Positions 17,945-27,024 of a stretch of 64,000 nucleotides of DNA are shown in pieces (positions within the stretch are counted from its first letter, which is position 1; every line of letters starts with the position of its first letter). Position numbers and translations under genes: made by a program. Below the pieces are notes generated by a model. That model had not been told where the DNA came from. It saw nothing but the letters and a program-made list of their open reading frames with translations, and searched no databases. The stretch lies in assembly GCF_028736035.1 (NCBI RefSeq), contig NZ_CP117866.1:2790001-2854000 (forward strand). The letters are read 5' to 3'. The stretch comes from Streptomyces sp. T12 (lineage in GTDB: Bacteria; Actinomycetota; Actinomycetes; Streptomycetales; Streptomycetaceae).

Positions 17945-19384
17945 CTACCCCAACGCCGCCACCTTGTCGCGATACCCCCGCACCGGCGCAGCATCCCGGT
18001 ACGGCTCCAACCTCCGCTCAAAGTCCTTGACGTACTCGATCGCCCTCACGGACCGCATCTCCGCGGCAGCACACGCGGCCTCCGCCCCCAGCGCACAGGC
18101 CTGATCGAGCTCACCGAGCCCCAACCGGGCGGAGGCAAGGACGACGCGGCAGAAGAGGCGGCTGCGGGCAAACGCGGGCGCACGCAGCTGCAGCGACCGC
18201 TCCGCATGCTGGGCCGCCGCGCGGAACTGTTGCAGGTCCCGGTGGCAGTGCCCGAACTCGTCGGCGAGCTGTGCCTCGTCGAAGAACCGCGCCCAGTGCG
18301 GCACGTCATCGCCGGGGCGAGCCGCTTCGAGGGCGCGTTCGGCCCGCACCAGGGAGGCCGTGCAGGCGCGCACCTCGCCCAGTACGCCGTGCCCGCGCGC
18401 CTCGCACCCGTGCAGCAGGGCTTGGACGACCGGCGGTGCGCTGGTCCCCACGCCCTGCTGCGCCACGCGCGCGAGCTGGACGGCCTCACGGCCGTGCCCG
18501 AGGTAGACGGCCTGGCGGCTCATGGTGACCAGGACGTAGGAGCCGTACGCCCGGTCGCCGGCCGCCTGCGCGAGGCGCAGCGACTGCACGAAGTAGCGCT
18601 GGGCGAGCCCGTGCGCCGCGATGTCGTACGACGTCCAGCCCGCGAGCCTCGTGAGGTCCGCGGCGGCGGCGAACAGCTTGCGGCCGGTCTGCTCGCCGTA
18701 GGTGCCGCGCAGCATCGGCTCGCACTCGTGCTCCAAGTAGCGCACGAGCGCCTGCCGGGCGTGGCCGCCGCCGTACATGTCGTCGAGCGAGCGGAACAGC
18801 TCGCCGACCGACCGCAGCGCGGCGATGTCGCCGCCGGTGACCTTCTGACCGGGACCGCGCTCCCCCTGGCTGCGTTGGCGGGGTACGGCCCCTGGACGGC
18901 CCTGGGCCGGGATGCGGGCGATCGGCTCGCCGCGGGCCACCTTCTCGTCGGCGCGGCCGATCAGCCAGTCCCGGCTGGGCACGACCAGGCCGGCCGGGGT
19001 GAAGGCGATCTTGCGGAGTTCGGCATGACTGCCGGAGTCCTTGCGCCACAGGCCGCTGACGATGTCGACGGCCTCTTCCGGGGTGGCGGCGAACTCCAGC
19101 CCCGCGTACACGGGCGCGCAGGCGTCGAGGCCGAGGTCCTGGGCGGAGAGCCGGCGGCCGAGGCGGCGGGTGAAGACCTCGGCGATGAGGGCGGGGGTCG
19201 TACCGCGCGGCTGCTGCCCGCGCAGCCAGCGTGTGACCGATGTCTTGTCGTATCTCAGATCAAGCCCGTGTTCGAGGCCGAGCTGGTCCACCCGGCGGGC
19301 GAGACCCGCGTTGGAGAATCCCGCTTCTGCGATGAGCGCGGCGAGCTGGCGGTTGGGAGTGCGCTGCGCGGGTCGTTCCGTCAT
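17945..19384 (-). CDS. NsdA-like regulator: helix-turn-helix plus TPR repeats
   Basis: The 479-residue protein starts with an XRE-like DNA-binding region at about 10-75 (LAALIAEAGFSNAGLARRVDQLG, then YDKTSVTRWLRGQQPRG). Helical TPR-type repeats fill the rest (SYDIAAHGLAQRYFVQSLRLAQAAGD, REAVQLARVAQQGV, LQQFRAAAQHAERSLQL). The layout resembles NsdA, a Streptomyces regulator that represses differentiation and antibiotic production. This is probably a paralogue, not NsdA itself. The start MTERPAQRTPNRQ at 19384 has AGGAG about 12 bases upstream; the open frame extends further but reads as leader. Confidence 0.78.
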   Translation of the reverse strand: MTERPAQRTPNRQLAALIAEAGFSNAGLARRVDQLGLEHGLDLRYDKTSVTRWLRGQQPRGTTPALIAEVFTRRLGRRLSAQDLGLDACAPVYAGLEFAATPEEAVDIVSGLWRKDSGSHAELRKIAFTPAGLVVPSRDWLIGRADEKVARGEPIARIPAQGRPGAVPRQRSQGERGPGQKVTGGDIAALRSVGELFRSLDDMYGGGHARQALVRYLEHECEPMLRGTYGEQTGRKLFAAAADLTRLAGWTSYDIAAHGLAQRYFVQSLRLAQAAGDRAYGSYVLVTMSRQAVYLGHGREAVQLARVAQQGVGTSAPPVVQALLHGCEARGHGVLGEVRACTASLVRAERALEAARPGDDVPHWARFFDEAQLADEFGHCHRDLQQFRAAAQHAERSLQLRAPAFARSRLFCRVVLASARLGLGELDQACALGAEAACAAAEMRSVRAIEYVKDFERRLEPYRDAAPVRGYRDKVAALG

Positions 19385-19664
19385 CTGCGGTGCGGTCTCC
19401 TGCCTTTCGGGCCTCGCGGGCGAGTTCGGCCGCCGAGTGCCCGGATTGCCGGTGAGCTGCCCTTTTGGCCTCTCGAACGGCGCGAATGTAGCGGAGAGTA
19501 AGCAGCCGATCGCACATTTCCCCACCCATTCATCCGATCGTGTGAGGATTGCCGTACCGGGCTGACGCGGACCGTGAGACATCACCCGAACAAGCCGGTC
19601 GTACAGTGGCGTAGGCACACTTTGTGCCTTACGACTTTCCGGTGCTTCTAGGGAGGCGCTTGCC

Positions 19665-20462
19665 GTGAGTGAGTTGCGGTTCGTCCGTATGGGGTTCGGC
19701 GCGGACGCCGTCGAGTACCAGGAGGCGTGGGACGAGCAGCGCCGGGTGCACGCGGCGCGGTTCGAGGACGAGCTCCCCGACACGGTCCTGCTGCTCGAAC
19801 ACCCCCCGGTGTACACGGCGGGCCGGCGCACGGCGGACAGCGAGCGGCCCCTGGACGGCACGCCGGTCATCGACGTGGACCGCGGCGGCAAGATCACCTG
19901 GCACGGCCCGGGCCAGCTGGTCGGCTACCCGATCCAGAAGCTGCCGCGCCCCGTGGACGTCGTGGCCCACGTACGGCGGCTGGAGGAGGCCCTGATCCGC
20001 ACCTGCGCGGAGTTCGGCCTGGAGACCACCCGGGTCGAGGGGCGCAGCGGCGTATGGGTCCTCGGCGACCCCGTCGAGAAGCGTCCGGCCCTCGGCGGAC
20101 TGTCCCTGGACTTCGACCCCCGTCTCACCGACGAGGAGTTCGACCCGCGTCTGAACGGCCCCGAGTACGCCCCGTCCAACGCCGGCCAGCGGCGCGAGGA
20201 CCGCAAGATCGCGGCGATCGGGATCCGGGTCGCGAAGGGCGTGACCATGCACGGCTTCGCACTGAACGTGAACCCGGACAACAAGTGGTTCGACAAGATC
20301 ATCCCGTGCGGCATCCGGGACGCGGGCGTCGCCTCCCTGGCGAACGAGCTGGGCCGGGACGTCACGATCGACGAGGTGCTGCCGGTCGTCGAGCGGCACT
20401 TGACGGACGTACTGGAGAACGCGGACCTGAAGCCGCGGGAGATCGAGAAGGCGACCGCCTGA
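19665..20462 (+). CDS. lipB: Lipoyl(octanoyl) transferase
   Basis: The enzyme moves octanoate from octanoyl-ACP to the lipoyl lysine of E2 and GcvH proteins. The substrate pocket motifs RRTADSE and [17 protein letters not shown] are present, with the catalytic pair Lys181 ([10 protein letters not shown]) and Cys215 ([10 protein letters not shown]). At 265 residues it is longer than E. coli LipB (213). Most of the excess is an acidic insert at about 139-178 ([19 protein letters not shown] and on) just before the catalytic lysine. It starts with GTG at 19665 and precedes lipA by 121 bp. The E2 with two lipoyl domains at 1.7 kb would be a main substrate. Confidence 0.94.
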   Translation: MSELRFVRMGFGADAVEYQEAWDEQRRVHAARFEDELPDTVLLLEHPPVYTAGRRTADSERPLDGTPVIDVDRGGKITWHGPGQLVGYPIQKLPRPVDVVAHVRRLEEALIRTCAEFGLETTRVEGRSGVWVLGDPVEKRPALGGLSLDFDPRLTDEEFDPRLNGPEYAPSNAGQRREDRKIAAIGIRVAKGVTMHGFALNVNPDNKWFDKIIPCGIRDAGVASLANELGRDVTIDEVLPVVERHLTDVLENADLKPREIEKATA

Positions 20463-20583
20463 GGCCGGGAATCCGCCGTGCGGGGATGGGGTTGGCCTGA
20501 CCGCAGGGCTCAGTAAACACGGGCGTACCCTGGTGTACGCCGAAGAATCGAAGACCATTCAAAGCAATCAGCAGGGAGCCGAC

Positions 20584-21549
20584 GTGTCCGCAGTCTCACC
20601 GGACGGACGCAAGATGCTGCGCCTGGAGGTCCGCAACAGCCAGACCCCCATCGAGCGCAAGCCCGAGTGGATCAAGACGCGGGCGAAAATGGGTCCCGAG
20701 TACACGAAGATGCAGAACCTCGTGAAGAGCGAGGGCCTGCACACCGTCTGCCAGGAAGCCGGCTGCCCCAACATCTACGAGTGCTGGGAAGACCGCGAGG
20801 CGACCTTCCTCATCGGCGGCGACCAGTGCACCCGGCGCTGCGACTTCTGCCAGATCGACACCGGCAAGCCCGAGGCGCTCGACCGTGACGAGCCGCGCCG
20901 CGTCGGCGAGTCCGTGGTCACCATGGACCTGAACTACGCCACCATCACCGGCGTCGCCCGCGACGACCTGGAGGACGGCGGCGCCTGGCTGTACGCCGAG
21001 ACGGTCCGCCAGATCCACCAGCAGACCGCCTCCCGCGAGGCCGGCCGCACCAAGGTCGAGCTCCTCGCCCCGGACTTCAACGCCGTACCGGAGCTGCTCC
21101 AGGAGGTCTTCGCCTCCCGCCCCGAGGTCTTCGCGCACAACGTCGAGACGGTGCCCCGGATCTTCAAGCGCATCCGCCCGGGCTTCCGCTACGAGCGCTC
21201 CCTGAAGGTCATCACCGAGGCCCGTGACTACGGCCTGGTCACCAAGTCCAACCTCATCCTCGGCATGGGCGAGACCCGCGAGGAGATCAGCGAGGCGCTG
21301 AAGCAGCTGCACGACGCGGGCTGCGAGCTGGTGACCATCACGCAGTACCTGCGCCCGTCCGTGCGCCACCACCCCGTGGAGCGCTGGGTCAAGCCGCAGG
21401 AGTTCGTGGAGCTGAAGCAGGAGGCCGAGGAGATCGGCTTCTCGGGCGTCATGTCCGGCCCGCTGGTGCGGTCCTCGTACCGCGCCGGGCGGCTCTACCA
21501 GATGGCCATCGAGAAGCGCGGCTCCTACGTCGCCTCGCAGGCCGTCTGA
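20584..21549 (+). CDS. lipA: Lipoyl synthase (radical SAM)
   Basis: This inserts two sulfur atoms into protein-bound octanoyl groups, completing lipoate. The 321-residue protein has the auxiliary [4Fe-4S] cysteines Cys56, Cys61 and Cys67 ([12 protein letters not shown]) and the radical-SAM cluster Cys82, Cys86 and Cys89 (CTRRCDFC). It also has the C-terminal [10 protein letters not shown], whose Arg-Ser-Ser-Tyr serine is an essential ligand. The GTG at 20584 follows AGGGAGCC; the open frame begins earlier but without a ribosome site. It acts after LipB, encoded immediately upstream, and the pair is probably cotranscribed. Confidence 0.96.
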   Translation: MSAVSPDGRKMLRLEVRNSQTPIERKPEWIKTRAKMGPEYTKMQNLVKSEGLHTVCQEAGCPNIYECWEDREATFLIGGDQCTRRCDFCQIDTGKPEALDRDEPRRVGESVVTMDLNYATITGVARDDLEDGGAWLYAETVRQIHQQTASREAGRTKVELLAPDFNAVPELLQEVFASRPEVFAHNVETVPRIFKRIRPGFRYERSLKVITEARDYGLVTKSNLILGMGETREEISEALKQLHDAGCELVTITQYLRPSVRHHPVERWVKPQEFVELKQEAEEIGFSGVMSGPLVRSSYRAGRLYQMAIEKRGSYVASQAV

Positions 21550-21704
21550 TGGCACGGAGTGCCACTCTGCTCGTGTGAATCCGCGCACAAGCAACTACCT
21601 CTCGGTAGCCGCCGATTGACGCGGTCCTGGACGTCCCCGCAGATAGGGGGCCCGTCAGGGCCGCGTCAAGTGTTTTGGGCCGCGCATCAAGGCTTCATTG
21701 GTGT

Positions 21705-21733
21705 TTGACCGGTCGGTCACGCCCTGGTAACAC
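21705..21733 (+). promoter_or_regulatory. Candidate promoter of the 66-residue protein
   Basis: TTGACC at 21705-21710 and TAACAC at 21728-21733 are separated by 17 bases. This fits a vegetative sigma factor promoter, with the -10 box imperfect. It lies about 75 bases upstream of the small gene's start. Confidence 0.35.
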
Positions 21734-21806
21734 CAATCAGTGACGCTGGTTGTACACCCCGTGCACCACTCACCAAAGCCGCCATTCCCGAGGGGGGACC
21801 TCCACC

Positions 21807-22007
21807 ATGCAGGCCGCGCCCGTTCGCGCCACCGCCATCCCGTCGTTCACCACTGCACTGCGTGCCGTCGAGTCGCTGCTCATGAGCAGCGGTCAGCGCA
21901 CCGCCCGCCGCAACGCCTGGACGTCCGTGCTGGAGGACCGCCGTCGCGCCAAGGACCGGGTCGAGGCTCAGCGCGTCCTGGACGAGGTCACCACCCTCCG
22001 CCCCTGA
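21807..22007 (+). CDS. Small basic protein of unknown function
   Basis: The 66-residue protein reads MQAAPVRATAIPSFTTALRA, then VESLLMSSGQRTARRNAWTS and VLEDRRRAKDRVEAQRVLDE. It is Arg-rich and predicted helical, with no signal peptide or cysteine. The ATG at 21807 is chosen for the AGGGGGGACC ribosome site; an open frame to 21750 has no such site. A small gene at this position, between lipA and the DUF4191 gene, is kept in other Streptomyces (recollection). Its helical, basic character would fit nucleic-acid or protein binding, but no function is known. Confidence 0.7.
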   Translation: MQAAPVRATAIPSFTTALRAVESLLMSSGQRTARRNAWTSVLEDRRRAKDRVEAQRVLDEVTTLRP

Positions 22008-22020
22008 CGCCGTCGTCCCC

Positions 22021-22049
22021 CGCGGCAAAGCCGCATATCGATGCAGCCC
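22021..22049 (-). repeat. Dispersed intergenic repeat, copy 2 (inverted)
   Basis: Read on the minus strand, 25 of 29 bases match copy 1 at 17852-17880. The core TCGATATGCGGCT is identical. The two differences in the hairpin fall in its loop (TCC versus TTT), so the 5-bp stem is kept. Confidence 0.72.
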
Positions 22050-22097
22050 ACGGCACCGCCGTCGTCGACGCCTCCCGGGCCACGTAGACTTCGTGGC

Positions 22098-22799
22098 ATG
22101 GCGAGGAAGGACACGGCAGCGGATGCTGCGAACCCCGGGCGACTCAAGCAGATCGCTCTGACCTACAAGATGACCCGCAAGGCCGACAAGAAGATCGGTC
22201 TTGTACTCGCGGCTGTCGGAATCGTCACCTTCGGTGTCTTCCTCGCGATCGGTTTCTTGATCGGTCACCCCATCTATCTCGGCATCCTGGGCCTGCTGCT
22301 CGCCTTCCTCGCGTCGGCGATCGTGTTCGGGCGCCGGGCCGAGCGGGCGGCCTTCGGCCAGATGGAGGGCCAGCCGGGCGCCGCAGCGGCCGTGCTGGAC
22401 AACATCGGCCGGGGCTGGACGACGACACCCGCGGTGGCGATGAACCGCAGCCAGGACGTGGTGCACCGGGCCGTCGGCAAGGCCGGCATCGTGCTGGTCG
22501 CCGAGGGCAACCCGAACCGGGTGAAGAGCCTGCTGGCCGCGGAGAAGAAGAAGATGAACCGCATCGTCGCGGACGTGCCGGTGCACGATCTGATCGTCGG
22601 CGTCGGTGAGGGCCAGGTCGGGCTGAAGAAGCTGCGGACCACCATGCTGAAGCTGCCCCGCGTGCTGACCGGTCCCCAGGTGACCGCCACCAACGACCGG
22701 CTGAAGGCCATGGGCGACCTCATGAGCAACATGCCGTTGCCGAAGGGGCCCATGCCCAAGGGCATGAAGCTGCCGAAGGGCGGGCCGAAGGCCCGTTGA
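22098..22799 (+). CDS. DUF4191 membrane protein
   Basis: The 233-residue protein has two close membrane helices at about 33-55 and 58-78 (IGLVLAAVGIVTFGVFLAIGFLI, then YLGILGLLLAFLASAIVFG). A soluble conserved domain follows with FGQMEGQPGAAAAVLDNIGRGW and VVHRAVGKAGIVLVAEG, and a Lys/Pro/Met-rich tail. This is the actinobacterial DUF4191 pattern, and its function is unknown. It is reproducibly found between lipA and glnA in Actinobacteria, but a tie to either pathway has not been shown. The ATG at 22098 starts MARKDTAADAAN. Confidence 0.85.
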   Translation: MARKDTAADAANPGRLKQIALTYKMTRKADKKIGLVLAAVGIVTFGVFLAIGFLIGHPIYLGILGLLLAFLASAIVFGRRAERAAFGQMEGQPGAAAAVLDNIGRGWTTTPAVAMNRSQDVVHRAVGKAGIVLVAEGNPNRVKSLLAAEKKKMNRIVADVPVHDLIVGVGEGQVGLKKLRTTMLKLPRVLTGPQVTATNDRLKAMGDLMSNMPLPKGPMPKGMKLPKGGPKAR

Positions 22800-22829
22800 T
22801 CTCCCTCGCGCGAGACAGCTCGTACGAGA

Positions 22830-22863
22830 AAGGGGGCGCCCGGTTCCTGCCGGGCGCCCCCTT
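22830..22863. terminator. Bidirectional terminator between DUF4191 and RDD genes
   Basis: A perfect 14-bp stem, AAGGGGGCGCCCGG with its complement at 22850-22863, sits between two convergent genes and can serve both. Confidence 0.87.
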
Positions 22864-22902
22864 CGTCGTACGCGAGGATTCCTCGTACGCGAGGAGTCGG
22901 TG

Positions 22903-23370
22903 TCAGATCCGGACCTCGACCGTGGCAGCCAGCCGGTCGTGCAGGCCGCGGCCGTCGCGGTCCCAGATCAGGGCCGGGATCGCCACGCACAGCAGGGCCG
23001 AGCGCAGCAGGGCGCGCAGCGGGTTGACCGTGCCGGTCTCCAGGGTGACCACGCGCAGGCCGAAGAGGCGCTTACCCGGAGTGAAGCCGACAGTGCCGAC
23101 GGTCAGGACGCTCATCAGGAAGAACAGCAGCAGGGCCCAGTTGCTGGTCGCCTGGCCGTAGCCGTCGGTGATGAGACCGTATGCGATCAAGACGCAGAGA
23201 CCCCAGTCGACCGCTAGTGCTCCGAGCCGTCGGCCGGGGCGGGCGATCGACCCCGGCCCCTCCTCGGGCAGCCCGAGCTGTTCGCCCCGGTATCCGAAGT
23301 CGACACCGGCGTCCTCGGCGGCCGCGCGGGGGCCCGAGAGCCAGGATCCGATTGCTTGCCTCTTGTCCAC
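22903..23370 (-). CDS. RDD-family membrane protein
   Basis: The 155-residue protein has an RDD domain: RPGRRLGALAVDWGLCVLIAYGL with the hallmark Arg and Asp, the GFTPGKRLFGLRVV loop, and a C-terminal WDRDGRGLHDRLAATVEV. It has about three membrane helices. The family's function is poorly known, and ion transport has been proposed for some members. It reads from GTG at 23370. Its 5' end faces the glnA control region, about 65 bp from the GlnR box, so its promoter may lie next to that site. Confidence 0.86.
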   Translation of the reverse strand: MDKRQAIGSWLSGPRAAAEDAGVDFGYRGEQLGLPEEGPGSIARPGRRLGALAVDWGLCVLIAYGLITDGYGQATSNWALLLFFLMSVLTVGTVGFTPGKRLFGLRVVTLETGTVNPLRALLRSALLCVAIPALIWDRDGRGLHDRLAATVEVRI

Positions 23371-23433
23371 GCGTCCACGGTACTGGGCGCGTTTTGCGAT
23401 ACGGACAGGTGGGGTGCGGTACGGGATGTCCGG

Positions 23434-23471
23434 TTAACGTGGGTGAAACAAATGGGTCACGCCCGAGAAAT
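23434..23471 (+). promoter_or_regulatory. GlnR box of glnA (a1-b1-a2-b2)
   Basis: Four 5-mers, TTAAC, GAAAC, GTCAC and GAAAT, start at 23434, 23445, 23456 and 23467, exactly 11 bp apart. This is the known tandem GlnR site layout (gTnAc-n6-GaAAc, twice). It lies about 100 bp upstream of glnA, where GlnR activates this gene in Streptomyces under nitrogen limitation. The identification is by pattern only. Confidence 0.85.
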
Positions 23472-23568
23472 CACCCGTCCCTAGGGTCGAAGACAGCGTG
23501 TGCCACCGCACTGGCCGCACGAACGAACTACCACCCCGGCGCGGACGGTCGGGAGTAGGAGGAGCTGG

Positions 23569-24978
23569 ATGTTCCAGAACGCCGACGAGGCCAAGAAGTT
23601 CATCGCGGACGAGGACGTCAAGTTCGTCGACGTCCGATTCTGCGACCTGCCGGGCGTCATGCAGCACTTCACGGTGCCCGTCGAGGCGTTCGACCCGGAC
23701 GAGGAGCTCGCCTTCGACGGATCGTCGATCCGTGGTTTCCAGGCCATCCACGAGTCCGACATGGCGCTGCGCGCGGACCTGTCGACCGCCCGGGTCGACC
23801 CGTTCCGCCGGGACAAGACCCTCAACATCAACTTCTTCATCCACGACCCGATCACCGGCGAGCAGTACAGCCGTGACCCGCGGAACGTGGCGAAGAAGGC
23901 CGAGGCCTACCTCGCCTCCACCGGGATCGCCGACACGGCGTACTTCGGTCCCGAGGCCGAGTTCTACGTCTTCGACAGCGTGCGTTTCGCCACCACGTCG
24001 AACGAGTCCTTCTACCACATCGACTCCGAGGCGGGCGCCTGGAACACCGGTGCCCTCGAGGACAACCGTGGTTACAAGGTCCGCTACAAGGGCGGTTACT
24101 TCCCGGTCCCGCCGGTCGACCACTTCGCCGACCTGCGTGCCGAGATCTCCCTGGAGCTGGACCGGGCCGGCCTGAAGGTCGAGCGCCAGCACCACGAGGT
24201 GGGCACCGCCGGCCAGGCCGAGATCAACTACAAGTTCAACACGCTGCTCGCGGCCGCCGACGACCTGCAGCTCTTCAAGTACATCGTGAAGAACGTGGCC
24301 TGGCGCAACGGCAAGACCGCGACCTTCATGCCGAAGCCGATCTTCGGTGACAACGGCTCGGGCATGCACGTCCACCAGTCGCTGTGGACCGGCGGCCAGC
24401 CGCTCTTCTACGACGAGGCCGGTTACGCGGGCCTGTCGGACACCGCCCGCTACTACATCGGCGGCATCCTCAAGCACGCCCCGTCGCTGCTGGCCTTCAC
24501 CAACCCGACGGTGAACTCGTACCACCGTCTGGTCCCGGGCTTCGAGGCGCCGATCAACCTGGTGTACTCGCAGCGCAACCGCTCCGCCGCGATGCGTATC
24601 CCGATCACCGGCTCCAACCCGAAGGCCAAGCGCGTCGAGTTCCGCGCGCCCGACTCCTCCGGCAACCCGTACCTGGCCTTCTCGGCCCTGCTGCTGGCGG
24701 GCCTGGACGGCATCAAGAACAAGATCGAGCCGGCCGAGCCGATCGACAAGGACCTCTACGAGCTGGCTCCCGAGGAGCACGCGGGCGTCGCGCAGGTCCC
24801 GACCTCCCTCCCGGCCGTCCTCGACTCCCTCGAGGCCGACCACGAGTTCCTCCTCCAGGGCGACGTCTTCACGCCGGACCTGATCGAGACGTGGATCGAC
24901 TACAAGCGCGCGAACGAGATCGCCCCGCTGCAGCTGCGTCCGCACCCGCACGAGTTCGAGCTCTACTTCGACGTGTGA
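23569..24978 (+). CDS. glnA: Glutamine synthetase type I
   Basis: The enzyme makes glutamine from glutamate, ammonia and ATP. The 469-residue subunit has the signature FDGSSIRGF, the [21 protein letters not shown]-binding block and NRSAAMRIP. Tyr397 in the [11 protein letters not shown] segment is the site that adenylyltransferase (GlnE) modifies. The ATG at 23569 follows AGGAGGAGCTGG. Control is probably both by GlnR at the upstream box and by reversible adenylylation. After the stop, TGATCGG recurs at 11-12-bp spacing and a long hairpin terminator follows. A second, type II enzyme is encoded at 34.4 kb. Confidence 0.97.
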   Translation: MFQNADEAKKFIADEDVKFVDVRFCDLPGVMQHFTVPVEAFDPDEELAFDGSSIRGFQAIHESDMALRADLSTARVDPFRRDKTLNINFFIHDPITGEQYSRDPRNVAKKAEAYLASTGIADTAYFGPEAEFYVFDSVRFATTSNESFYHIDSEAGAWNTGALEDNRGYKVRYKGGYFPVPPVDHFADLRAEISLELDRAGLKVERQHHEVGTAGQAEINYKFNTLLAAADDLQLFKYIVKNVAWRNGKTATFMPKPIFGDNGSGMHVHQSLWTGGQPLFYDEAGYAGLSDTARYYIGGILKHAPSLLAFTNPTVNSYHRLVPGFEAPINLVYSQRNRSAAMRIPITGSNPKAKRVEFRAPDSSGNPYLAFSALLLAGLDGIKNKIEPAEPIDKDLYELAPEEHAGVAQVPTSLPAVLDSLEADHEFLLQGDVFTPDLIETWIDYKRANEIAPLQLRPHPHEFELYFDV

Positions 24979-25010
24979 TCGGTTTCTGATCGGGTGTCTG
25001 ATCGGTATCC
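24976..25010 (+). repeat. Short repeats of the glnA stop region
   Basis: TGATCGG with its flank occurs at 24976 (the stop), 24987 and 24999. Each copy restores a TGA. The copies are diverged (TTTC, GTGTC, TATC), so this may be an old duplication. Confidence 0.6.
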
Positions 25011-25023
25011 GACCGAGGCATGG

Positions 25024-25066
25024 CGACCGCGCCCCCGCTGTTGTACTGACAGCGGGGGCGCGGTCG
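25024..25066 (+). terminator. Terminator after glnA
   Basis: An 18-bp stem (CGACCGCGCCCCCGCTGT at 25024-25041 with 25049-25066) closes on a seven-base loop, TGTACTG. It is among the longest perfect hairpins in the window. Confidence 0.9.
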
Positions 25067-25111
25067 TATGTTCTATTCTTCTGTCGCTGAGACGACACGG
25101 GGGTGGATGGG

Positions 25112-25378
25112 ATGCCCGAGCACGAACAGGACGACCAGGAGCGCGAGTTCGACCTCAGGTGGGCGGACCAGGCCGAGCACAAGGAGCCCTCGGCCCGGGC
25201 CCGGATGCTCGCCGCGCGGTGGAAGGAGAACCCGCCCGGTCCGGTGCCGTTCCGGGCCGACCCCGAGCATGTGGCACGGCAGCATCGCCGCTCGGGCTGG
25301 GTGTCCACGACGATCGTCCTCGGCTGCGTCGCCGCGGTGATCGTCCTGCTGGGCTACATCAACTTCCGCACCTACTGA
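25112..25378 (+). CDS. Small protein with a C-terminal membrane anchor
   Basis: The 88-residue protein has a charged N-terminal half (MPEHEQDDQEREFDLRWADQ) and one membrane helix at about 65-84 (STTIVLGCVAAVIVLLGYI), ending five residues later. This suggests a tail-anchored protein with its acidic domain in the cytoplasm. No known family was recognised. ATG 25112 and a GTG three codons upstream (25103) are both possible. It lies between the glnA terminator and an HtpX-like protease gene. Confidence 0.68.
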   Translation: MPEHEQDDQEREFDLRWADQAEHKEPSARARMLAARWKENPPGPVPFRADPEHVARQHRRSGWVSTTIVLGCVAAVIVLLGYINFRTY

Positions 25379-25486
25379 GACCGGGTCTTTGCTGGCCCTA
25401 GGGCCGATCACGACCCGTTCATGGGGGTCACCGGGTGCACACTGGGCAGTGGGACGAGTGCCTGAGTGCGCGCGGGGTGATGCGAG

Positions 25487-26404
25487 ATGCAGAGCCGCTT
25501 CAAGAGTGATCGGCGGTTGACCGCCCGGATGGGCGTCACGCTGTTTCTCCTCGGTTTGTTGTACGTGGGGTTCGTCGCCGCGTTGATCGTGTTGCTGAAG
25601 TCCTGGGTGCTCGTCGTGGTCGTGGCGGCGGGGCTGCTGGGGGCTCAGTACTGGTTCTCGGACCGGGTCGCACTGTTCGCGATGCGCGGGCGGGTCGTGG
25701 AGCGGGAGGAGTATCCCGAGCTGCACGGGGTCGTCGACCGGCTGTGCGCCCTCGCCGACATGCCGAAGCCCGTGGTCGCCGTGTCGGAGATGGAGATGCC
25801 GAACGCGTTCGCCACCGGGCGCAATCCCGCTCATGCCGTGGTCTGTGTGACCACCGGGCTGCTGCGGCGGCTGGAGCCGGACGAGCTGGAGGGTGTGCTC
25901 GCGCACGAGTTGTCGCATGTGGCGCACAAGGACGTCGCCGTGATCACGGTGGCCTCGTTCCTCGGCGTGATCGCGGGGCTGATCGTGCGGTTCGCCTTCT
26001 ACTCGCAGCTGTTCGGCGGCGGGCGCCGGGATCAGAACACCGCGGTCGTCTTCGCCGCCGTGATGGGCGTGTCGGCGGCCGTGTACGCGATCAGCTTCCT
26101 GTTGATCCGGGCCCTGTCCCGGTACCGGGAGCTGGCCGCCGACCGGGCCGCGGCGCTGCTCACCGGGCGGCCCTCGGTGCTGGCCTCCGCGCTGACCAAG
26201 GTGACAGGGGACATCGCTCGGATCCCGACGAAGGACCTGCGCACGGCCCAGGCCTTCAACGCCTTCTACTTCACTCCGGCGCTGGGCCGCGAGCCCAGTC
26301 TCGCGCAGCTCTTCTCCACCCACCCGAGTCTGGAGCAGCGGCTCGACCAACTGGGGCGGATCTCCGCCGAGTTGGGTGAGGCGACGGCTCCCGGAGGGGC
26401 GTGA
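25487..26404 (+). CDS. HtpX-like M48 membrane metalloprotease
   Basis: The 305-residue protease has two N-terminal membrane helices at about 16-37 and 40-58 and another pair at about 150-168 and 185-208. The zinc site is H140-E141-x-x-H144 (AHELSHVAHKD), with third ligand Glu215 in RELAADRAA. HtpX proteases degrade damaged membrane proteins. The stop codon is one base before the ATG of the pspAB gene, so the two are surely cotranscribed. ATG 25487 is the first codon after a GCGAG leader. Confidence 0.9.
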   Translation: MQSRFKSDRRLTARMGVTLFLLGLLYVGFVAALIVLLKSWVLVVVVAAGLLGAQYWFSDRVALFAMRGRVVEREEYPELHGVVDRLCALADMPKPVVAVSEMEMPNAFATGRNPAHAVVCVTTGLLRRLEPDELEGVLAHELSHVAHKDVAVITVASFLGVIAGLIVRFAFYSQLFGGGRRDQNTAVVFAAVMGVSAAVYAISFLLIRALSRYRELAADRAAALLTGRPSVLASALTKVTGDIARIPTKDLRTAQAFNAFYFTPALGREPSLAQLFSTHPSLEQRLDQLGRISAELGEATAPGGA

Positions 26405-26405
26405 G

Positions 26406-26990
26406 ATGGGGCTGCTGGACATCCTGCTCGGCCGTACGAAGCCGGTCGCGCCCGATCTCGACCAGCTCTTCGCGCTGCCGTCGGCGGCGGTGACGCTGGA
26501 GGCGGCGGCCGGGTTCCGGCCGACCGGGAGTGGAGCGGTGTGCTTCGCCCCGGTCGAGGGCGCGGTCTTCGAGCAGATACACCGCGAGGTCCAGGCCCTG
26601 CTCGACGCGGACGCCGAGCGCGAGGGCCGGCCGGTGGAGCTGACACGGGATGGATACGGCTACTCGTGGCTGGTCTCCCGGCGCACGCCCGAGCAGCTGC
26701 CGGAGCTGGTCAACGACCTGCACGCGGTGAACAGCGCGATGGAGGTCAACGGCTTCGGGCCGCAGCTGCTGTGCTCGCTGGCGGGGTTCGGGGACGACGA
26801 GGGCAGACGGCTCGCCCTCGTCTACCTCTACAAGCGGGGCACCTTCTACCCGTTCGCGCCGCTGGCCGGCACCGCCGACCGGCGTGACAACCCGTTGGAG
26901 CTGCGGGTGAAGGCGGTCCTCACGAACGACCTGCGGATCGAGCAGGACCTGGGCCGCTGGTTCCCGGTCTGGGGTGCCCCCGGCCTGTGA
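26406..26990 (+). CDS. pspAB: PspA-associated protein PspAB
   Basis: The 194-residue soluble protein starts MGLLDILLGRTKPVAPDLDQLFALPSAAVTLEAA. It continues with FRPTGSGAVCFAPVEG, DGYGYSWLVSRRTPEQLPELV and NGFGPQLLCSLAGF, the pattern annotated as PspAB in Actinobacteria. Members lie next to PspA or HtpX genes and are thought to belong to the membrane-stress response. Here the gene begins one base after the HtpX-like stop codon, indicating translational coupling. The molecular activity is unknown. Confidence 0.8.
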   Translation: MGLLDILLGRTKPVAPDLDQLFALPSAAVTLEAAAGFRPTGSGAVCFAPVEGAVFEQIHREVQALLDADAEREGRPVELTRDGYGYSWLVSRRTPEQLPELVNDLHAVNSAMEVNGFGPQLLCSLAGFGDDEGRRLALVYLYKRGTFYPFAPLAGTADRRDNPLELRVKAVLTNDLRIEQDLGRWFPVWGAPGL

Positions 26991-27024
26991 CCGGGGGCGC
27001 CTCGGGCTACCAGTCGAGCTGGTC

